A DNA stretch of 64,000 nt from Novosphingobium beihaiense (GTDB taxonomy: Bacteria; Pseudomonadota; Alphaproteobacteria; Sphingomonadales; Sphingomonadaceae): positions 310,001-374,000 of the forward strand of contig NZ_JALHLG010000003.1 of NCBI RefSeq assembly GCF_022832375.1, in the 5' to 3' direction. Every line of letters begins with the position of its first letter. Positions within the stretch are counted from its first letter, which is position 1. The position numbers and the translations under genes are program-made. A model generated the notes under the pieces. The model was not told where the DNA came from. It searched no databases and saw nothing but the letters and a program-made list of their open reading frames with translations. This document shows, piece after piece, positions 36,053 through 45,722 of the stretch.

Positions 36053-37255
36053 TCACCCGGCGCGGCGGGCATCCCACAGGCCGAACAGCCCCGATGCGGC
36101 AAGCAGGCCTGCGCTGGCCAGGAAAGTCGCCTGATATCCCGCAGCATCGAACAGCAGACCGCCGCCCGCCGCACCCAGCGTGATCGCCATCTGGATCACC
36201 GCGACCATCAGCCCGCCGCCGGCCTCGGCATCTTCGGGCAGGCGGCGCGCCAGCCAGGTCCACCAGGCCACCGGAACCGCCGTGCCGATGAGACCCCACA
36301 AGGTCAGCAGTATGGCCGTGGGCAGCGCCAGCGTTCCGGCCAGCACCAGCCCGATGGCAATCGCCACCATCGCGAAAGGCGCCAGCACCAGAACCGCCGA
36401 GAGACTGCGCGCAACCATGCGCCCGATCAGCCATGTCCCCGCCAGCCCTGCCAGCCCCATCAGCAGCAGCACGAACGACAGCATCGAAACGCTAAGCCGC
36501 GTCACATCCTCCAGAAACGGCCGCACATAAGTGAACAGCCCGAATTGGCCCGCGAACAGCAGGGCCACAGCCACCATGCCGATCCGCGCCACCGGCTTGC
36601 GCAAGACGCCCAGCGCGCTCGCACTCTGCCCGCTGCGAAGAGGCGGCATCGAGGGCAAAGTCAGCCATTGCCACACGAACGTGACCGCCGCGAGCGGCAC
36701 CACCACGAAGAACGCCCCGCGCCAGCCGATATACTGGCCCAGAAAGGCCCCCAGCGGCGCAGCAATCGTGGTCGCCAGCGCATTGCCGCCATTGAGCATG
36801 GCCAGCGCCTTGGGCACATCCTCTTCGGGCACCAGCCGCATCACCGTTGCCGCCGACATCGACCAGAATCCGCCGATCACGACGCCCAGCAAAGCCCTCC
36901 CCGCCATCAGCACAAGGAAATTGGGCGCCAGCGAGACCATCGCGCCGGAAAGCATCATCAGCAGCGTCAGCCCCAGCAGCAGCACCCGCCGGTCGATCCC
37001 CCGGGCCACTGTCGCGATGGCGAGGCTGGTCAGCACGGCGAAGAGGCCGGACACCGAAATCGCCTGCCCCGCCGCGCCTTCGGTAAGCTTCAGGCTGGAG
37101 GCGATCGGGGTCAGAATGCTGACCGGCATGAATTCCGAAGCAATCAGGGTCGAAACGCACAGCGTCAGGGCAAAAACGGCACTCCAGCCATTTCCGGCCG
37201 GACCTTCTCCGGCCGCAACGGTGCCATATTTCTCTGAGATCGCAGGTTCCGTCAC
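36053..37255 (-). CDS. MFS exporter, DHA1 type (AraJ/NepI-like)
   Basis: The 400-residue protein has about 12 helices, beginning VFALTLCVSTLIASEFMPVSIL, a hallmark of the sugar/nucleoside efflux branch. GRALLGVVIGGFWSMSAATVMRLVP also fits that branch. The start is GTG 37255 with GGAG 7 bases upstream. It is convergent with the preceding MFS gene with 2 bases between stops. The substrate is unknown. Confidence 0.88.
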   Translation of the reverse strand: MTEPAISEKYGTVAAGEGPAGNGWSAVFALTLCVSTLIASEFMPVSILTPIASSLKLTEGAAGQAISVSGLFAVLTSLAIATVARGIDRRVLLLGLTLLMMLSGAMVSLAPNFLVLMAGRALLGVVIGGFWSMSAATVMRLVPEEDVPKALAMLNGGNALATTIAAPLGAFLGQYIGWRGAFFVVVPLAAVTFVWQWLTLPSMPPLRSGQSASALGVLRKPVARIGMVAVALLFAGQFGLFTYVRPFLEDVTRLSVSMLSFVLLLMGLAGLAGTWLIGRMVARSLSAVLVLAPFAMVAIAIGLVLAGTLALPTAILLTLWGLIGTAVPVAWWTWLARRLPEDAEAGGGLMVAVIQMAITLGAAGGGLLFDAAGYQATFLASAGLLAASGLFGLWDARRAG

Positions 37256-37435
37256 GTATCGGCTCCATCAAGCAGGGGTATTCGGCGCGAGGCGAGCCCG
37301 CGATTATGGCATGGCCCATAAAAGATCATGGCGCCGCCAGTCATTCCCTGTCTGTGCGATGCCGCGTTGAGCAGATTTCATGCAACGGATGGGCCGCCTT
37401 GTTCGTTGCATCCCGAACCATGGAAGGACTTTGAC

Positions 37436-38206
37436 ATGGCACGCATCCTCATCACGGGTTCTTCGGACGGACTGGGACTGGAAGCCGGACGGCAGCTTCT
37501 GGCGCAAGGACATGGCGTTGTCCTTCACGCCCGCAACGAAGAGCGTGCCGGTGATGCCAAGGCCGCTCTGCCCGGCTGCGAGACGGTGGTATCGGCGGAT
37601 GTCTCCACGCTTGCCGGAATGAAGGCGCTGGCCGGGGAGATCGCCGCTCTGGGCCCGTTCGATGCCGTCATCCACAATGTTGGGATCGGCTATGGCGGCG
37701 GGCCTTCCATCACCGCGGACGGCTTTCAGCGGATCTTTGCCGTGAACGTGGTGGCGCCTTTCGTGCTGACGGCGCTGACACCGCGCCCGCAGCGGCTGAT
37801 CTATCTCAGTTCGGAGATGCACGCAGGCGGAAATCCCGATCTGTCGGACCCGATGTGGGAGAAGCGCCGCTGGAACGGGGTGCAAGCCTACAGCGACAGC
37901 AAGCTCCACGACACGATCCTGGCCATCGCGCTGGCGGAGCGCTGGCCCGGCACGCTGGTCAACGCCGTCGATCCGGGCTGGATTGCCACCAGGATGGGCG
38001 GCTCCAGCGCGCCCGGCACGCTCGATGACGGAGCAAGGACGCAAGTCTGGCTGGCCGCCAGCGACGCGCCCGAAGCCGCTGTTACGGGCGGCTACTTCCA
38101 CAACATGCGCCAGCTTCGTGCCTGCCCGGCCGCCTATGACAAGGCCGCGCAGACGCGCCTGCTGGAATACCTGGAGACAATCACCGGCATCCCGCTGCCA
38201 CAGTGA
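37436..38206 (+). CDS. SDR-family oxidoreductase
   Basis: The 256-residue short-chain dehydrogenase has TGSSDGLG at the N terminus, the NVG variant of the structural motif (IHNVGIG), SSE at the serine position and YSDSK as the YxxxK pair. AAGGA lies 8 bases before ATG 37436, which I prefer to the longer open frame. It stands alone between an outward-facing transporter gene and the cytochrome operon. Confidence 0.88.
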   Translation: MARILITGSSDGLGLEAGRQLLAQGHGVVLHARNEERAGDAKAALPGCETVVSADVSTLAGMKALAGEIAALGPFDAVIHNVGIGYGGGPSITADGFQRIFAVNVVAPFVLTALTPRPQRLIYLSSEMHAGGNPDLSDPMWEKRRWNGVQAYSDSKLHDTILAIALAERWPGTLVNAVDPGWIATRMGGSSAPGTLDDGARTQVWLAASDAPEAAVTGGYFHNMRQLRACPAAYDKAAQTRLLEYLETITGIPLPQ

Positions 38207-38222
38207 CCGTGCAGTGACCGTG
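38201..38222 (+). repeat. 11-base tandem duplication at the SDR stop codon
   Basis: CAGTGACCGTG occurs twice in direct succession (38201-38211, 38212-38222). The first copy contains the stop codon of the SDR gene. It looks like a slipped-strand duplication with no effect on the protein. Confidence 0.85.
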
Positions 38223-38226
38223 CCGC

Positions 38227-39570
38227 TCAGTGCATCTGCAGGACGATGGGATCGGCACTGGCCGGATCGGTGCGCTTGCGCAAGTCCGCCACATCGCCTT
38301 GCGAAACCGCACCGCCGTGATTGCCCCAGGCCCCGCGCACGAACGTGAGCAGATCGGCGATCTCCCGGTCGGAAAGCTGGTGACGGTAGGACGGCATGCG
38401 GTAAGCGTCGGGCACGCCCTGCGCCACCACCCGGCCCGAACCGTTCAGCGTGGCATTGATGCCCGACACCGCACCGCCTTCGGCCAGCGATGAGGCTGCA
38501 CCGGCAAGCGGCGGAATCCACGGAGCCTGCCCGCGCCCATCCCTGCCGTGGCAATAGCTGCACTTGGCACGGTAGGTCTGCGCGCCCGCGCTGGCGGCCA
38601 TGTCGGCCGGGGTCTCGCCCGCCTGCCACGGCGTGCCATCCCGGTCCGGATCGCCCGGCAGCGACTTCAGGTAATGCGCCATGGCGCGCAGATCCTCGTC
38701 GCTCATGAACTGGAGCGAGTTGTTGAAGGCTTCCGTCATCGAACCATAGACGACGGCGTGGCGGTTCCGCCCGGTCTTGAGGAACTGGAGAATCTCCGCC
38801 TCGCTCCAGCGGCCGAGGCCCGTGTTGGGATCAGCGCGCAGGCTGGGGGCATACCAGCCGTCGAGCACGGCGCCCGCCAGATAGCGCGGGCTGCTTTCAT
38901 CCAGCGCCTTCTCGTTCATCGCCATGCCGCGCGGCGTATGGCAGCTGCCGCAGTGGCCCGCGCCCTGCACGAGGTAGGCCCCCCGGTTCCACAGCGCGTC
39001 ATGTCCGGGCTTGTCCTGATACCGGCCCGGTTCGGTGAAAGCGAGGTTCCACAAGGCCAGCGGCCAGCGCATGTTGAGCGGCCAGGGAATCTCGCTCTTG
39101 CGGTTTTCCTGCCGCGCCGCCGGAACGCCCTTCATGAAGAAGGCATAGAGCGCGCGCACGTCATCGTCGCTCAGCTTGGTGTACGAGGGATAGGGCATGG
39201 CCGGATAGAGCCTGTGCCCGTCCGGCGCCACGCCCGAACGCACGGCGCGGTCGAAATCGGCGAGGCTATAGGCGCCGATGCCGGTGTCCTTGTCCGGCGT
39301 GATGTTGGGCGCGAAGATGGAGCCCATCGGCGTTGCCATCTCCAGCCCGCCGGTGAAGGGCGCCTTCCCGGGCAGGCCGTGGCAGGCGACGCAGTCCGCC
39401 GCGCGCGCCACGCTTTCCCCGCGCTTGACGAGTGCCTGGGAAAGCGCTGGCGAAGCCTCCCCGTCGAATGGCGAGGCTGGCGTCCGGCTGGCAACCCAGA
39501 CAACCGCACCGGCAACGATGACCGCTGCGGGCAGCAGAACCTTGAGCGTTTTCTTCAACGGCTTTCCCAT
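38227..39570 (-). CDS. membrane-anchored triheme cytochrome c, electron acceptor of the molybdenum hydroxylase
   Basis: The 447-residue protein has an N-terminal helix (KVLLPAAVIVAGAVVWVAS) acting as uncleaved anchor or signal, and three c-type heme sites: CVACH, CGSCH and CSYCH. This is the three-domain layout of the cytochrome subunit of alcohol/aldehyde/nicotinate dehydrogenases. It would pass electrons from the hydroxylase to the respiratory chain. It begins 6 bases after the large-subunit stop, so the three genes form one operon. Confidence 0.92.
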   Translation of the reverse strand: MGKPLKKTLKVLLPAAVIVAGAVVWVASRTPASPFDGEASPALSQALVKRGESVARAADCVACHGLPGKAPFTGGLEMATPMGSIFAPNITPDKDTGIGAYSLADFDRAVRSGVAPDGHRLYPAMPYPSYTKLSDDDVRALYAFFMKGVPAARQENRKSEIPWPLNMRWPLALWNLAFTEPGRYQDKPGHDALWNRGAYLVQGAGHCGSCHTPRGMAMNEKALDESSPRYLAGAVLDGWYAPSLRADPNTGLGRWSEAEILQFLKTGRNRHAVVYGSMTEAFNNSLQFMSDEDLRAMAHYLKSLPGDPDRDGTPWQAGETPADMAASAGAQTYRAKCSYCHGRDGRGQAPWIPPLAGAASSLAEGGAVSGINATLNGSGRVVAQGVPDAYRMPSYRHQLSDREIADLLTFVRGAWGNHGGAVSQGDVADLRKRTDPASADPIVLQMH

Positions 39571-39576
39571 TCCCGC

Positions 39577-41829
39577 TTAGCTGTCGAACTTCAGGCGCGA
39601 AAGCGGCATCGAGCGCACGCGCTGGCCGGTGAGCGCCGAAACCGCATTGGCCACCGCGGGCGGCACGGCGGGCAGCGGCGGTTCGCCGATACCGCCCATC
39701 TTGGCGCCGCTCTCGACGATCTTCACATGGACGCGCGGCATCTGGTCCGGCCGCAGGATCTGGTAGAGATCGTAATTGCGCGCCACCGGCTCGCCCTTTT
39801 CGTAGACAGCCTCTTCCATCAGCACTTGCGAAAGGCCCAGCGCTGCAGCGGAGTTGACCTGCGCCTCGACAATCGCGGGATTGACGATGCTGCCCGGGTC
39901 GATCGCTTCCCACACGTCGTGCACCACGACCTGCCCCTCGCGGATCGAGACTTCGGCAATCGCCGCCGCCTCGCTGCCGAACGGGGAGGCCATGCCGATG
40001 CCGCGCGCGCGGCGCGTGCCATCAGCGGCGGTATAGGGCCCGCGCTTCCAGCCGCCGGACAGTTCGCCCACTGCGTTCAGCAGATTGGTCAGCCGTTCGT
40101 TGCCATGCAGCAGCCGCAGACGCAGGCCGTAGGGGTCGATCCCGCCCTTGTCCGCCACTTCGTCGAGAAACGTCTCGTAAAGGAAATCGTTCATCGAATT
40201 GCCAACCGAACGCCAGTAGGCCAGCGTGGCCGGAGTCTTCACGAACTGCTGCGCGATGCGGCGGTTGGGGATGGCATAGGCCTTCTTGGTCAGCCCCTCC
40301 ACCGCGCTCTCGTCAATGCCCTTGCCGCGCTTGTTGGCAATGCCTTCGCCCGGCCCTTCGGTGGCGCTGATCGCTTCGAAGGCAACCGGCATGCCTTCCG
40401 CATCAAGTCCCGCGCGGAACCGCACGGCGGCGGCCGGACGCAGCGGATCGCGCAGGAATTCCTCCTCGCGGCTCCAGATCAGCTTGACGGGACGGCCCGA
40501 GGCCTTGGCCAGTGCAATCGCCTGCGGATAGGGATTGCCCGCCGGATAGAGGAAATGGCGCCCGAAGAAGCCCCCCAGCAGCGGGCTGTTGATGATCACT
40601 TGCGAAGGATCGAGGCCGGTCAGCTCGGCAATCTGCCCCTGGAACATCTCCGGCGCCTGGTTGGGCATCCACAGTTCCAGCGTGCCGTCCGGATTGAACC
40701 GGGCCAGTGCCGAAGGCGGCTCAAGCTGGGCGTGATGGAGGTACTGGCTGTGATACGTCGCCTCGACCGTCTGGCTCGCCTCTTCGAACGCCTTTGCGAA
40801 ATCGCCCTCGCTCTCGGCCTCTTCACCGTCCCCGGTGGTCGCGGCAAGGCTTTTCACGAACGCATCGCTGCCGAAATCGACAGGCATGTTGCGCCCGTCC
40901 GAATCCGCCGCAGGCTCCTGCCAATCGACCGACAGCGCTTCCACCGCGCGCTTGGCATGCCACCAGCGCTCGGCCAGCACCGCCACGGCGCCATCGAGAC
41001 GATGCACCGAATGCACGCCCTTCATCGCCTTGACCAGATCCTCATTGCGGATCGCACCCACCGTCATTCCCAGACGCGGCGCATGCTGCACAGCGGCGTG
41101 GAGCATGTTCTCCACCTTGCAGTCGATGGCATAGACCGCCTTGCCGGTGGACTTTTCGTGCATGTCCAGCCGGGCGACGGGCTTGCCGATCCAGCGGAAC
41201 TGCTTGGGATCGCGCAGCTTCAGCGCCGAAGCATCGGGCACCGGCAGATCCAGCGCGCCCGAGGCCAGTTCGCCATAGCGCAGCGAGCGGCCCGAGGCCT
41301 TGTGGATCACCTTGCCCGGCTCGGTCGTCAGCGTACCGGCGGCCACGCCCAGCCGCCGCGCGGCGGCCTCTATCAGCATGGCGCGTGCCGAAGCGCCAAG
41401 GCGGCGCATGAAATCATAGGTCAGGCGCACCGACATGCTGCCGCCAGTAATCCGCATGCCGCCGATCATGACCTGGAAGACCTTGCCCGCAGGCGCGGCC
41501 TCGACCACGAAGACCGAAGGATCGATGTCGAGTTCTTCGGCCACGATCTGCGCCATGGCCGTGAAGACGCCCTGCCCGCCTTCCATGAACGGGCTGAGGA
41601 AGCGCACGGTATCGTCGGGCCGGATCTCGATGAAAGCCGGAACCCGCGATGCCGCATCCGGAGAAGCCGGGGCGGCCTGCGCCAGCGCGCGCGGCGCGCC
41701 TAGCGGAATGCCAAAGCCCAGAACGAGCGCGCCGGTGGCAACGCCCGCCGATCCCAGCAGGAAGCGGCGGCGGGAAATGTTGGTGGGCTCGCCAGCGGGA
41801 AAGCGGTGAAAGTCGGCCGGAGCGTTCAT
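39577..41829 (-). CDS. molybdopterin-binding subunit of a xanthine-oxidase-family hydroxylase (isoquinoline 1-oxidoreductase beta type)
   Basis: The 750-residue protein has a twin-arginine signal (NISRRRFLLGSAGVATGALVLG), so it is folded in the cytoplasm and exported. Molybdopterin-binding segments such as SPFMEGGQGVFTAMAQIVAEELD and GGSMSVR, and the C-terminal MGGIGEPPLPAVPPAVANAV (with the catalytic glutamate), fit the family. It hydroxylates N-heterocycles or oxidises aldehydes in the periplasm. The true start ATG 41829 has GAGGAGG upstream and lies 1 base after the small-subunit stop; the longer open frame is a coincidence. Confidence 0.92.
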   Translation of the reverse strand: MNAPADFHRFPAGEPTNISRRRFLLGSAGVATGALVLGFGIPLGAPRALAQAAPASPDAASRVPAFIEIRPDDTVRFLSPFMEGGQGVFTAMAQIVAEELDIDPSVFVVEAAPAGKVFQVMIGGMRITGGSMSVRLTYDFMRRLGASARAMLIEAAARRLGVAAGTLTTEPGKVIHKASGRSLRYGELASGALDLPVPDASALKLRDPKQFRWIGKPVARLDMHEKSTGKAVYAIDCKVENMLHAAVQHAPRLGMTVGAIRNEDLVKAMKGVHSVHRLDGAVAVLAERWWHAKRAVEALSVDWQEPAADSDGRNMPVDFGSDAFVKSLAATTGDGEEAESEGDFAKAFEEASQTVEATYHSQYLHHAQLEPPSALARFNPDGTLELWMPNQAPEMFQGQIAELTGLDPSQVIINSPLLGGFFGRHFLYPAGNPYPQAIALAKASGRPVKLIWSREEEFLRDPLRPAAAVRFRAGLDAEGMPVAFEAISATEGPGEGIANKRGKGIDESAVEGLTKKAYAIPNRRIAQQFVKTPATLAYWRSVGNSMNDFLYETFLDEVADKGGIDPYGLRLRLLHGNERLTNLLNAVGELSGGWKRGPYTAADGTRRARGIGMASPFGSEAAAIAEVSIREGQVVVHDVWEAIDPGSIVNPAIVEAQVNSAAALGLSQVLMEEAVYEKGEPVARNYDLYQILRPDQMPRVHVKIVESGAKMGGIGEPPLPAVPPAVANAVSALTGQRVRSMPLSRLKFDS

Positions 41830-41830
41830 G

Positions 41831-42481
41831 TCAGGCGCCCTCCTCTTCGTTACGGGTTTCCGGCCGGGCTTCCGGGCTGGTCTCCTGACCGGCCGCCTTG
41901 GCTTTTCTGGAACGCCGCACCAGCGCACCGCCTGCCACGGCCGCGCCTGCCGCAACGGCAACGCCTGCCGCGATCGTGCCTGCGCCCAAGCCGCCTTCGC
42001 CGCCGCCAGCAGCTTCGCTTTCCGGCGCAGTGTTCTCGATCCCGGCCAGATCCATCATCGCTGCCTCGATCGCGTTATAGGTTCCGCAGCGGCACAAGTT
42101 GACCATGGCCGCGTGCACGTCTTCCGCTGAAGGGCTGGCATTTTCCTTGAGCAGAGCCGTGGCCGCCATGACCTGCCCGGACTGGCAATAGCCGCACTGG
42201 GGAACCTGATGCTTGACCCAGGCTTCCACCACGCGCTTGCCCACCGCGTCCTGCTCGATCGCCTCGATCGTGGTGATCGCGCTGTCCGCCACGCTTTCCA
42301 CCGGAGTCACGCAGGAGCGGGTAATCACGCCGTCCACCATCACCGAACAGGCACCGCACTGGGCAAGGCCGCAGCCATACTTCGTGCCCGTCATGCCCAG
42401 ATCGTCCCGGATCACCCAGAGCAGCGGCGTATCGCCATCCGCATCCACTTCGCGAGATTCGCCATTGATCCGAAGCTGCAT
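41831..42481 (-). CDS. [2Fe-2S] subunit of the molybdenum hydroxylase, with an unusual membrane-type C-terminal tail
   Basis: The protein has 216 residues. The N-terminal plant-type ferredoxin cluster is CGLAQCGACSV plus a downstream cysteine (SCVTP). The second, helical cluster is CGYCQSGQ plus LCRCGTY. The usual protein of this family ends near residue 150. Here a further 65 residues follow, with a hydrophobic alanine/glycine-rich helix (about 165-187) and a basic-then-acidic tail (RRSRKAKAAGQETS). I infer a membrane tether. Small subunits are normally carried out with the Tat-exported large subunit. Confidence 0.92.
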   Translation of the reverse strand: MQLRINGESREVDADGDTPLLWVIRDDLGMTGTKYGCGLAQCGACSVMVDGVITRSCVTPVESVADSAITTIEAIEQDAVGKRVVEAWVKHQVPQCGYCQSGQVMAATALLKENASPSAEDVHAAMVNLCRCGTYNAIEAAMMDLAGIENTAPESEAAGGGEGGLGAGTIAAGVAVAAGAAVAGGALVRRSRKAKAAGQETSPEARPETRNEEEGA

Positions 42482-42716
42482 CGCTGCATCACCTTTCCAA
42501 AGAGTTGTGCAGGCCGCGATGCCCCCCTTTTGACATCGAACGCGGAAATCATTCTGCCCTGCACGCCGGACTTCGGAGATATCCTCCTGCGACCAATATC
42601 CGGCGCATTCTCAGAGGTAGAACCTGTGCAAGGCAATGAGCAAGAGCAATATCACTCATCGTTTAAATGAGCACGGCTCATCAACCCAGCCAGCCCGGCA
42701 GCGGCCGCAGCGCCTC

Positions 42717-44252
42717 TTAGCGCTGCAGAGCCCAGCCGTAGAACCTGTCCAGATCGGCTTTCATCTTCGCCAAAGCCGTGTCATCGACATAAGTCATGTG
42801 GCCGGAGCGATAGTGGGAAAAGCGCACATTTCTGCGCAAGTTCGGCGTCAGATAGAGCTGCGAGATGTCGTATTCCGCGCCGGCATAAGGCGTCGCCAGA
42901 TCGTAGACACCGCCCATGATCAGCACCTTGAGGTGGGGATTGCGCTGCAAGGCTCCAGCAAGGTCCAGGCCGGTGTTGGCAAAAGGCAGGGGCTGATCGA
43001 TGCCCGGCGCCTTGTGCCGGTTGTCCCACTGGGGCTCGATCACCGCGTTGTAGAGCGGGCGGTAATGCCGTTCGCTGATATAACCGATGTCCCGCACCAG
43101 ATGCTGGCGGAACAGCGAAAGATGCGCGCTCGTGACGCCTGCGGTCGCGGCATCGTTGGTCGCCGGATCGAACGTGCCATCACCGGAGGCATAGGATGCG
43201 GGCGCGGTAAAGCGCGTATCGAAACGCCCGATCACGATCCCTTTGCCGGCCAGCAGTTCGTTGCGGTACTGTTCCATGCCTACGCGCAGCTTGTTCTTCT
43301 TCAGGAAGTCCACGGAAAGCCCGGTGAACCCGCTGAGCTGGCGCGCAACGCTGTCTTCCTCATCCGGGGAAAGCCTGTCCCCCTTCAGCAGCGCGGAGGC
43401 GTAAGGGCCGAAAGCGAAGTCCCGCGCCTGTTCCAGATAGGTGTCCAGATCGGCGGGATGACTGGCCGAGCGCTGGTGATACCACGCCGTAGCCGCCAGC
43501 GTGGGCACGAGATTGATCGCATCGATATCGCTGCCCTGAAAGCCCGTGCCGAAGTTCAGCAAAGTGGAGAGCAGGACGACGCCGTTGAAATCCAGCCCCT
43601 GGTTCTGGAGCTTGTAGACCAGCCCCGCCGAACGCGTCGTCCCATAGGATTCGCCGAGCAGGAAACGGGGGGAGTTCCAGCGGTCGAACTTCGCGATGTA
43701 GCGGGTGATGCCGCGCGCGAAGGCATCGATATCCTGATCGACGCCCCAATAGGCATTGACCGGCGTATCGCCAATCGTGCGCGAATAGCCCGTCCCGATG
43801 GCATCGAGGAACACCAGATCCGAATGGCCGAGCAGCGTGAAGAGGTTCTCCTGCTCGCGGTAAGGCGCGGGTGGCGTGGCGCGGGGCGTCTGCGTCGGCG
43901 CGCGCACCGGGCCGAACCCGCCGACGTTGAGCCAGAGGCTCGCCGAGCCCGGCCCGCCGTTGGTCAGGAAAGTCACCGGCCGGTTCTTTGCCGCAGCCCC
44001 TTCGCGGGTATAGGCGACATAGAACATGCTCGCCCTGGGCTGGCCCGCATCGTCGCGGATGATCAGCGTGCCCGCCCTGGCGCGGTAGCTGATGGTCTGT
44101 CCGTCCACCGTGATGCGGTGCACCTTGCCGGTTTCGGTTTCGACCGCTTCGGCCTTCCCGGCAGGCGCCGTTTCCGCCGCCTGCGCGGCGGGAAGTGCCA
44201 CCAGCGAAGCCACCGCCAACAGGGCCAGCGCGCCCCTTTTCCATTCCACCAT
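42717..44252 (-). CDS. exported serine carboxypeptidase (S10 family)
   Basis: The 511-residue protein has a signal peptide (residues 1-26, ending AAQA). S10 motifs are NGGPGSASLW (oxyanion/glutamate region), LGESYGT with Ser202 as nucleophile, VYDLATPYAGAE with the catalytic aspartate and YRSGHMTY with the histidine. It removes C-terminal residues from peptides in the periplasm, and family members tolerate proline nearby. ATG 44252 has AAGGGGG 8 bases upstream. It follows the hydroxyproline oxidase gene by 22 bases, so both are probably controlled by the operator at 45522. Confidence 0.9.
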   Translation of the reverse strand: MVEWKRGALALLAVASLVALPAAQAAETAPAGKAEAVETETGKVHRITVDGQTISYRARAGTLIIRDDAGQPRASMFYVAYTREGAAAKNRPVTFLTNGGPGSASLWLNVGGFGPVRAPTQTPRATPPAPYREQENLFTLLGHSDLVFLDAIGTGYSRTIGDTPVNAYWGVDQDIDAFARGITRYIAKFDRWNSPRFLLGESYGTTRSAGLVYKLQNQGLDFNGVVLLSTLLNFGTGFQGSDIDAINLVPTLAATAWYHQRSASHPADLDTYLEQARDFAFGPYASALLKGDRLSPDEEDSVARQLSGFTGLSVDFLKKNKLRVGMEQYRNELLAGKGIVIGRFDTRFTAPASYASGDGTFDPATNDAATAGVTSAHLSLFRQHLVRDIGYISERHYRPLYNAVIEPQWDNRHKAPGIDQPLPFANTGLDLAGALQRNPHLKVLIMGGVYDLATPYAGAEYDISQLYLTPNLRRNVRFSHYRSGHMTYVDDTALAKMKADLDRFYGWALQR

Positions 44253-44274
44253 CTGCAAGCCCCCTTGCTGCACC

Positions 44275-45495
44275 TTATGCGAAGCGCTCCACATCAAACG
44301 GCGCGACCGGCATCGCCGGTTCTTCCCCCGTCACCAGCGCCCGGATCAGCCCGCCCGTCACCGGCGCCAGCGTCAGGCCGAGGTGCTGGTGGCCGAACGC
44401 GTAGAAGAGATTGCCCAGCCGCTGCGAACGGCCGATGGCGGGGAGATAGTCCGGCAGCGTCGGGCGGCAGCCCATCCAGCGCCGGAACGGTCCTTTCACC
44501 GGCAATCCCAGCTCCGCCACGTGACGCTCCAGCCGTTCCCACTTGCGCGGATCGGGCGGGGCATCGGCATGGCTGAATTCCACGAAGCTCGCAGCCTGCA
44601 CGCAATCGCGGAAGCGGGTGACGATCGTCGCACGTTCCTCGAAGGCCACCGGCGGCAGGTCTTCCGGCCAGAGCGGCGCCTCGGCGCGGATATGGTATCC
44701 GCGCTCGGCAACGATCGGCACCTTGTGGCCCAGCCCGGCCATGATCCCCCCGGACCGCACGCCCGCGCAGACGACGACCGCATCGGCCTCCACGCCTTCG
44801 ACCTGTGCTTTCCCGCCCGTGCCGCGAACCACGGCCTCACCAGCCACGATCTCACCGCCGCGCGCCTCGACGGCGGTGCGCAGGGCCAGACGCAGCGCCC
44901 CGAGATCGGCGATCTGGCCGCTGCCGGCAAACCGGGCCGCGCCGCCCACCGGCCGGCCGCACAGCCTGCCGAGCACCTCCAGATCGCCCGCCGTGGCCGG
45001 GCTCACCTCAACGCTTCCGGTATCGCCGGCGATCCATGCCGCCGTGCCCTTGCGGGCCGCCTGCCCGTCCATCCACGCGACCAGATGCCCGTCCTGGCGC
45101 ACCAGATCCTCGGCTTCCACCCGCGCCGCCAGATCGAGCCATGCCGGCATCGCCGCGCCCAGCAGCGCGCGCAGGGCATCGGCGCCCTTGCGGAACCGCG
45201 CCGGGCGCGACGCGGCGATCAGGCGCAGGCTGAAAGGCAGCCAGGCCGAAATACCCGACGGCGGCAGCGCCAGCGCGCCCCCGCGCAGGAACAGACGTTG
45301 CGGAAAACTGCGGAGAGTCTTCACCGAAGCCAGCGGTTCGACTTGCTCGGCCGCGATATGACCGGCATTACCCCACGACGCCGCGAGCCCGTCGGGATCG
45401 TTGTCGATCAGCGTCACGCCATGCCCGGCGTCGAGCAGTTCCAGCGCGCAGCACAATCCGGTCACGCCGCCTCCGGCGACTGCTACACGCTTCAT
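44275..45495 (-). CDS. lhpB: FAD-dependent D-amino-acid oxidase/dehydrogenase, probable cis-4-hydroxy-D-proline oxidase
   Basis: The 406-residue DadA-like flavoprotein starts with the dinucleotide-binding VAVAGGGVTGLCCALELLDAGHGVTLID. GWMGCRPTLPDYLPAIG-type and GHQHLGLTLAPVTGG motifs near the C terminus match the D-amino-acid dehydrogenase branch. The neighbourhood holds the hydroxyproline epimerase and deaminase, so the likely step is cis-4-hydroxy-D-proline to pyrroline-4-hydroxy-2-carboxylate. ATG 45495 has GGAG 6 bases upstream; a TTG one codon earlier is less likely. A perfect GntR-type palindrome lies 27 bases upstream of the start. Confidence 0.85.
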   Translation of the reverse strand: MKRVAVAGGGVTGLCCALELLDAGHGVTLIDNDPDGLAASWGNAGHIAAEQVEPLASVKTLRSFPQRLFLRGGALALPPSGISAWLPFSLRLIAASRPARFRKGADALRALLGAAMPAWLDLAARVEAEDLVRQDGHLVAWMDGQAARKGTAAWIAGDTGSVEVSPATAGDLEVLGRLCGRPVGGAARFAGSGQIADLGALRLALRTAVEARGGEIVAGEAVVRGTGGKAQVEGVEADAVVVCAGVRSGGIMAGLGHKVPIVAERGYHIRAEAPLWPEDLPPVAFEERATIVTRFRDCVQAASFVEFSHADAPPDPRKWERLERHVAELGLPVKGPFRRWMGCRPTLPDYLPAIGRSQRLGNLFYAFGHQHLGLTLAPVTGGLIRALVTGEEPAMPVAPFDVERFA

Positions 45496-45521
45496 CAAAA
45501 ACTCCGTTGCATCCGTTCGAT

Positions 45522-45535
45522 TATCGTATACGATA
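45522..45535. promoter_or_regulatory. GntR/FCD-type operator, perfect palindrome
   Basis: TATCGTATACGATA is a 14-base perfect palindrome and contains TNGTNNACNA, the core recognised by FadR/FCD-subfamily GntR regulators. An extra half-site (TATACGAT, 45536-45543) follows at once. It lies upstream of the oxidase/S10 operon and 250 bases upstream of the GntR gene on the opposite strand. Confidence 0.8.
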
Positions 45536-45722
45536 TATACGATTCATCTTCCACGCAAGGCTTGATCCGCGATGTACTGCGCCGCCCTTCCCGACCCCAC
45601 CGCCAGGCATGATCTGGCCGGAGCGGCCGCGCGCGTATTTCCGGCAGCAGGAGCCACCGCTTCGAAAGGGGCCTTTCCGCAAGTTGATCGGCCTTGGCGA
45701 TTGCAGATCAGCGGCAGCATAT

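Noticed and set aside
38548..41703. 1051-residue plus-strand frame opposite the cytochrome and hydroxylase genes
   Set aside because: It spans two real genes on the other strand, and its residue composition is that of antisense translation.
42667..42681. Short hairpin ATGAGC/GCTCAT downstream of the S10 peptidase as a terminator
   Set aside because: The stem is only 6 base pairs with no T-run; too weak to call.
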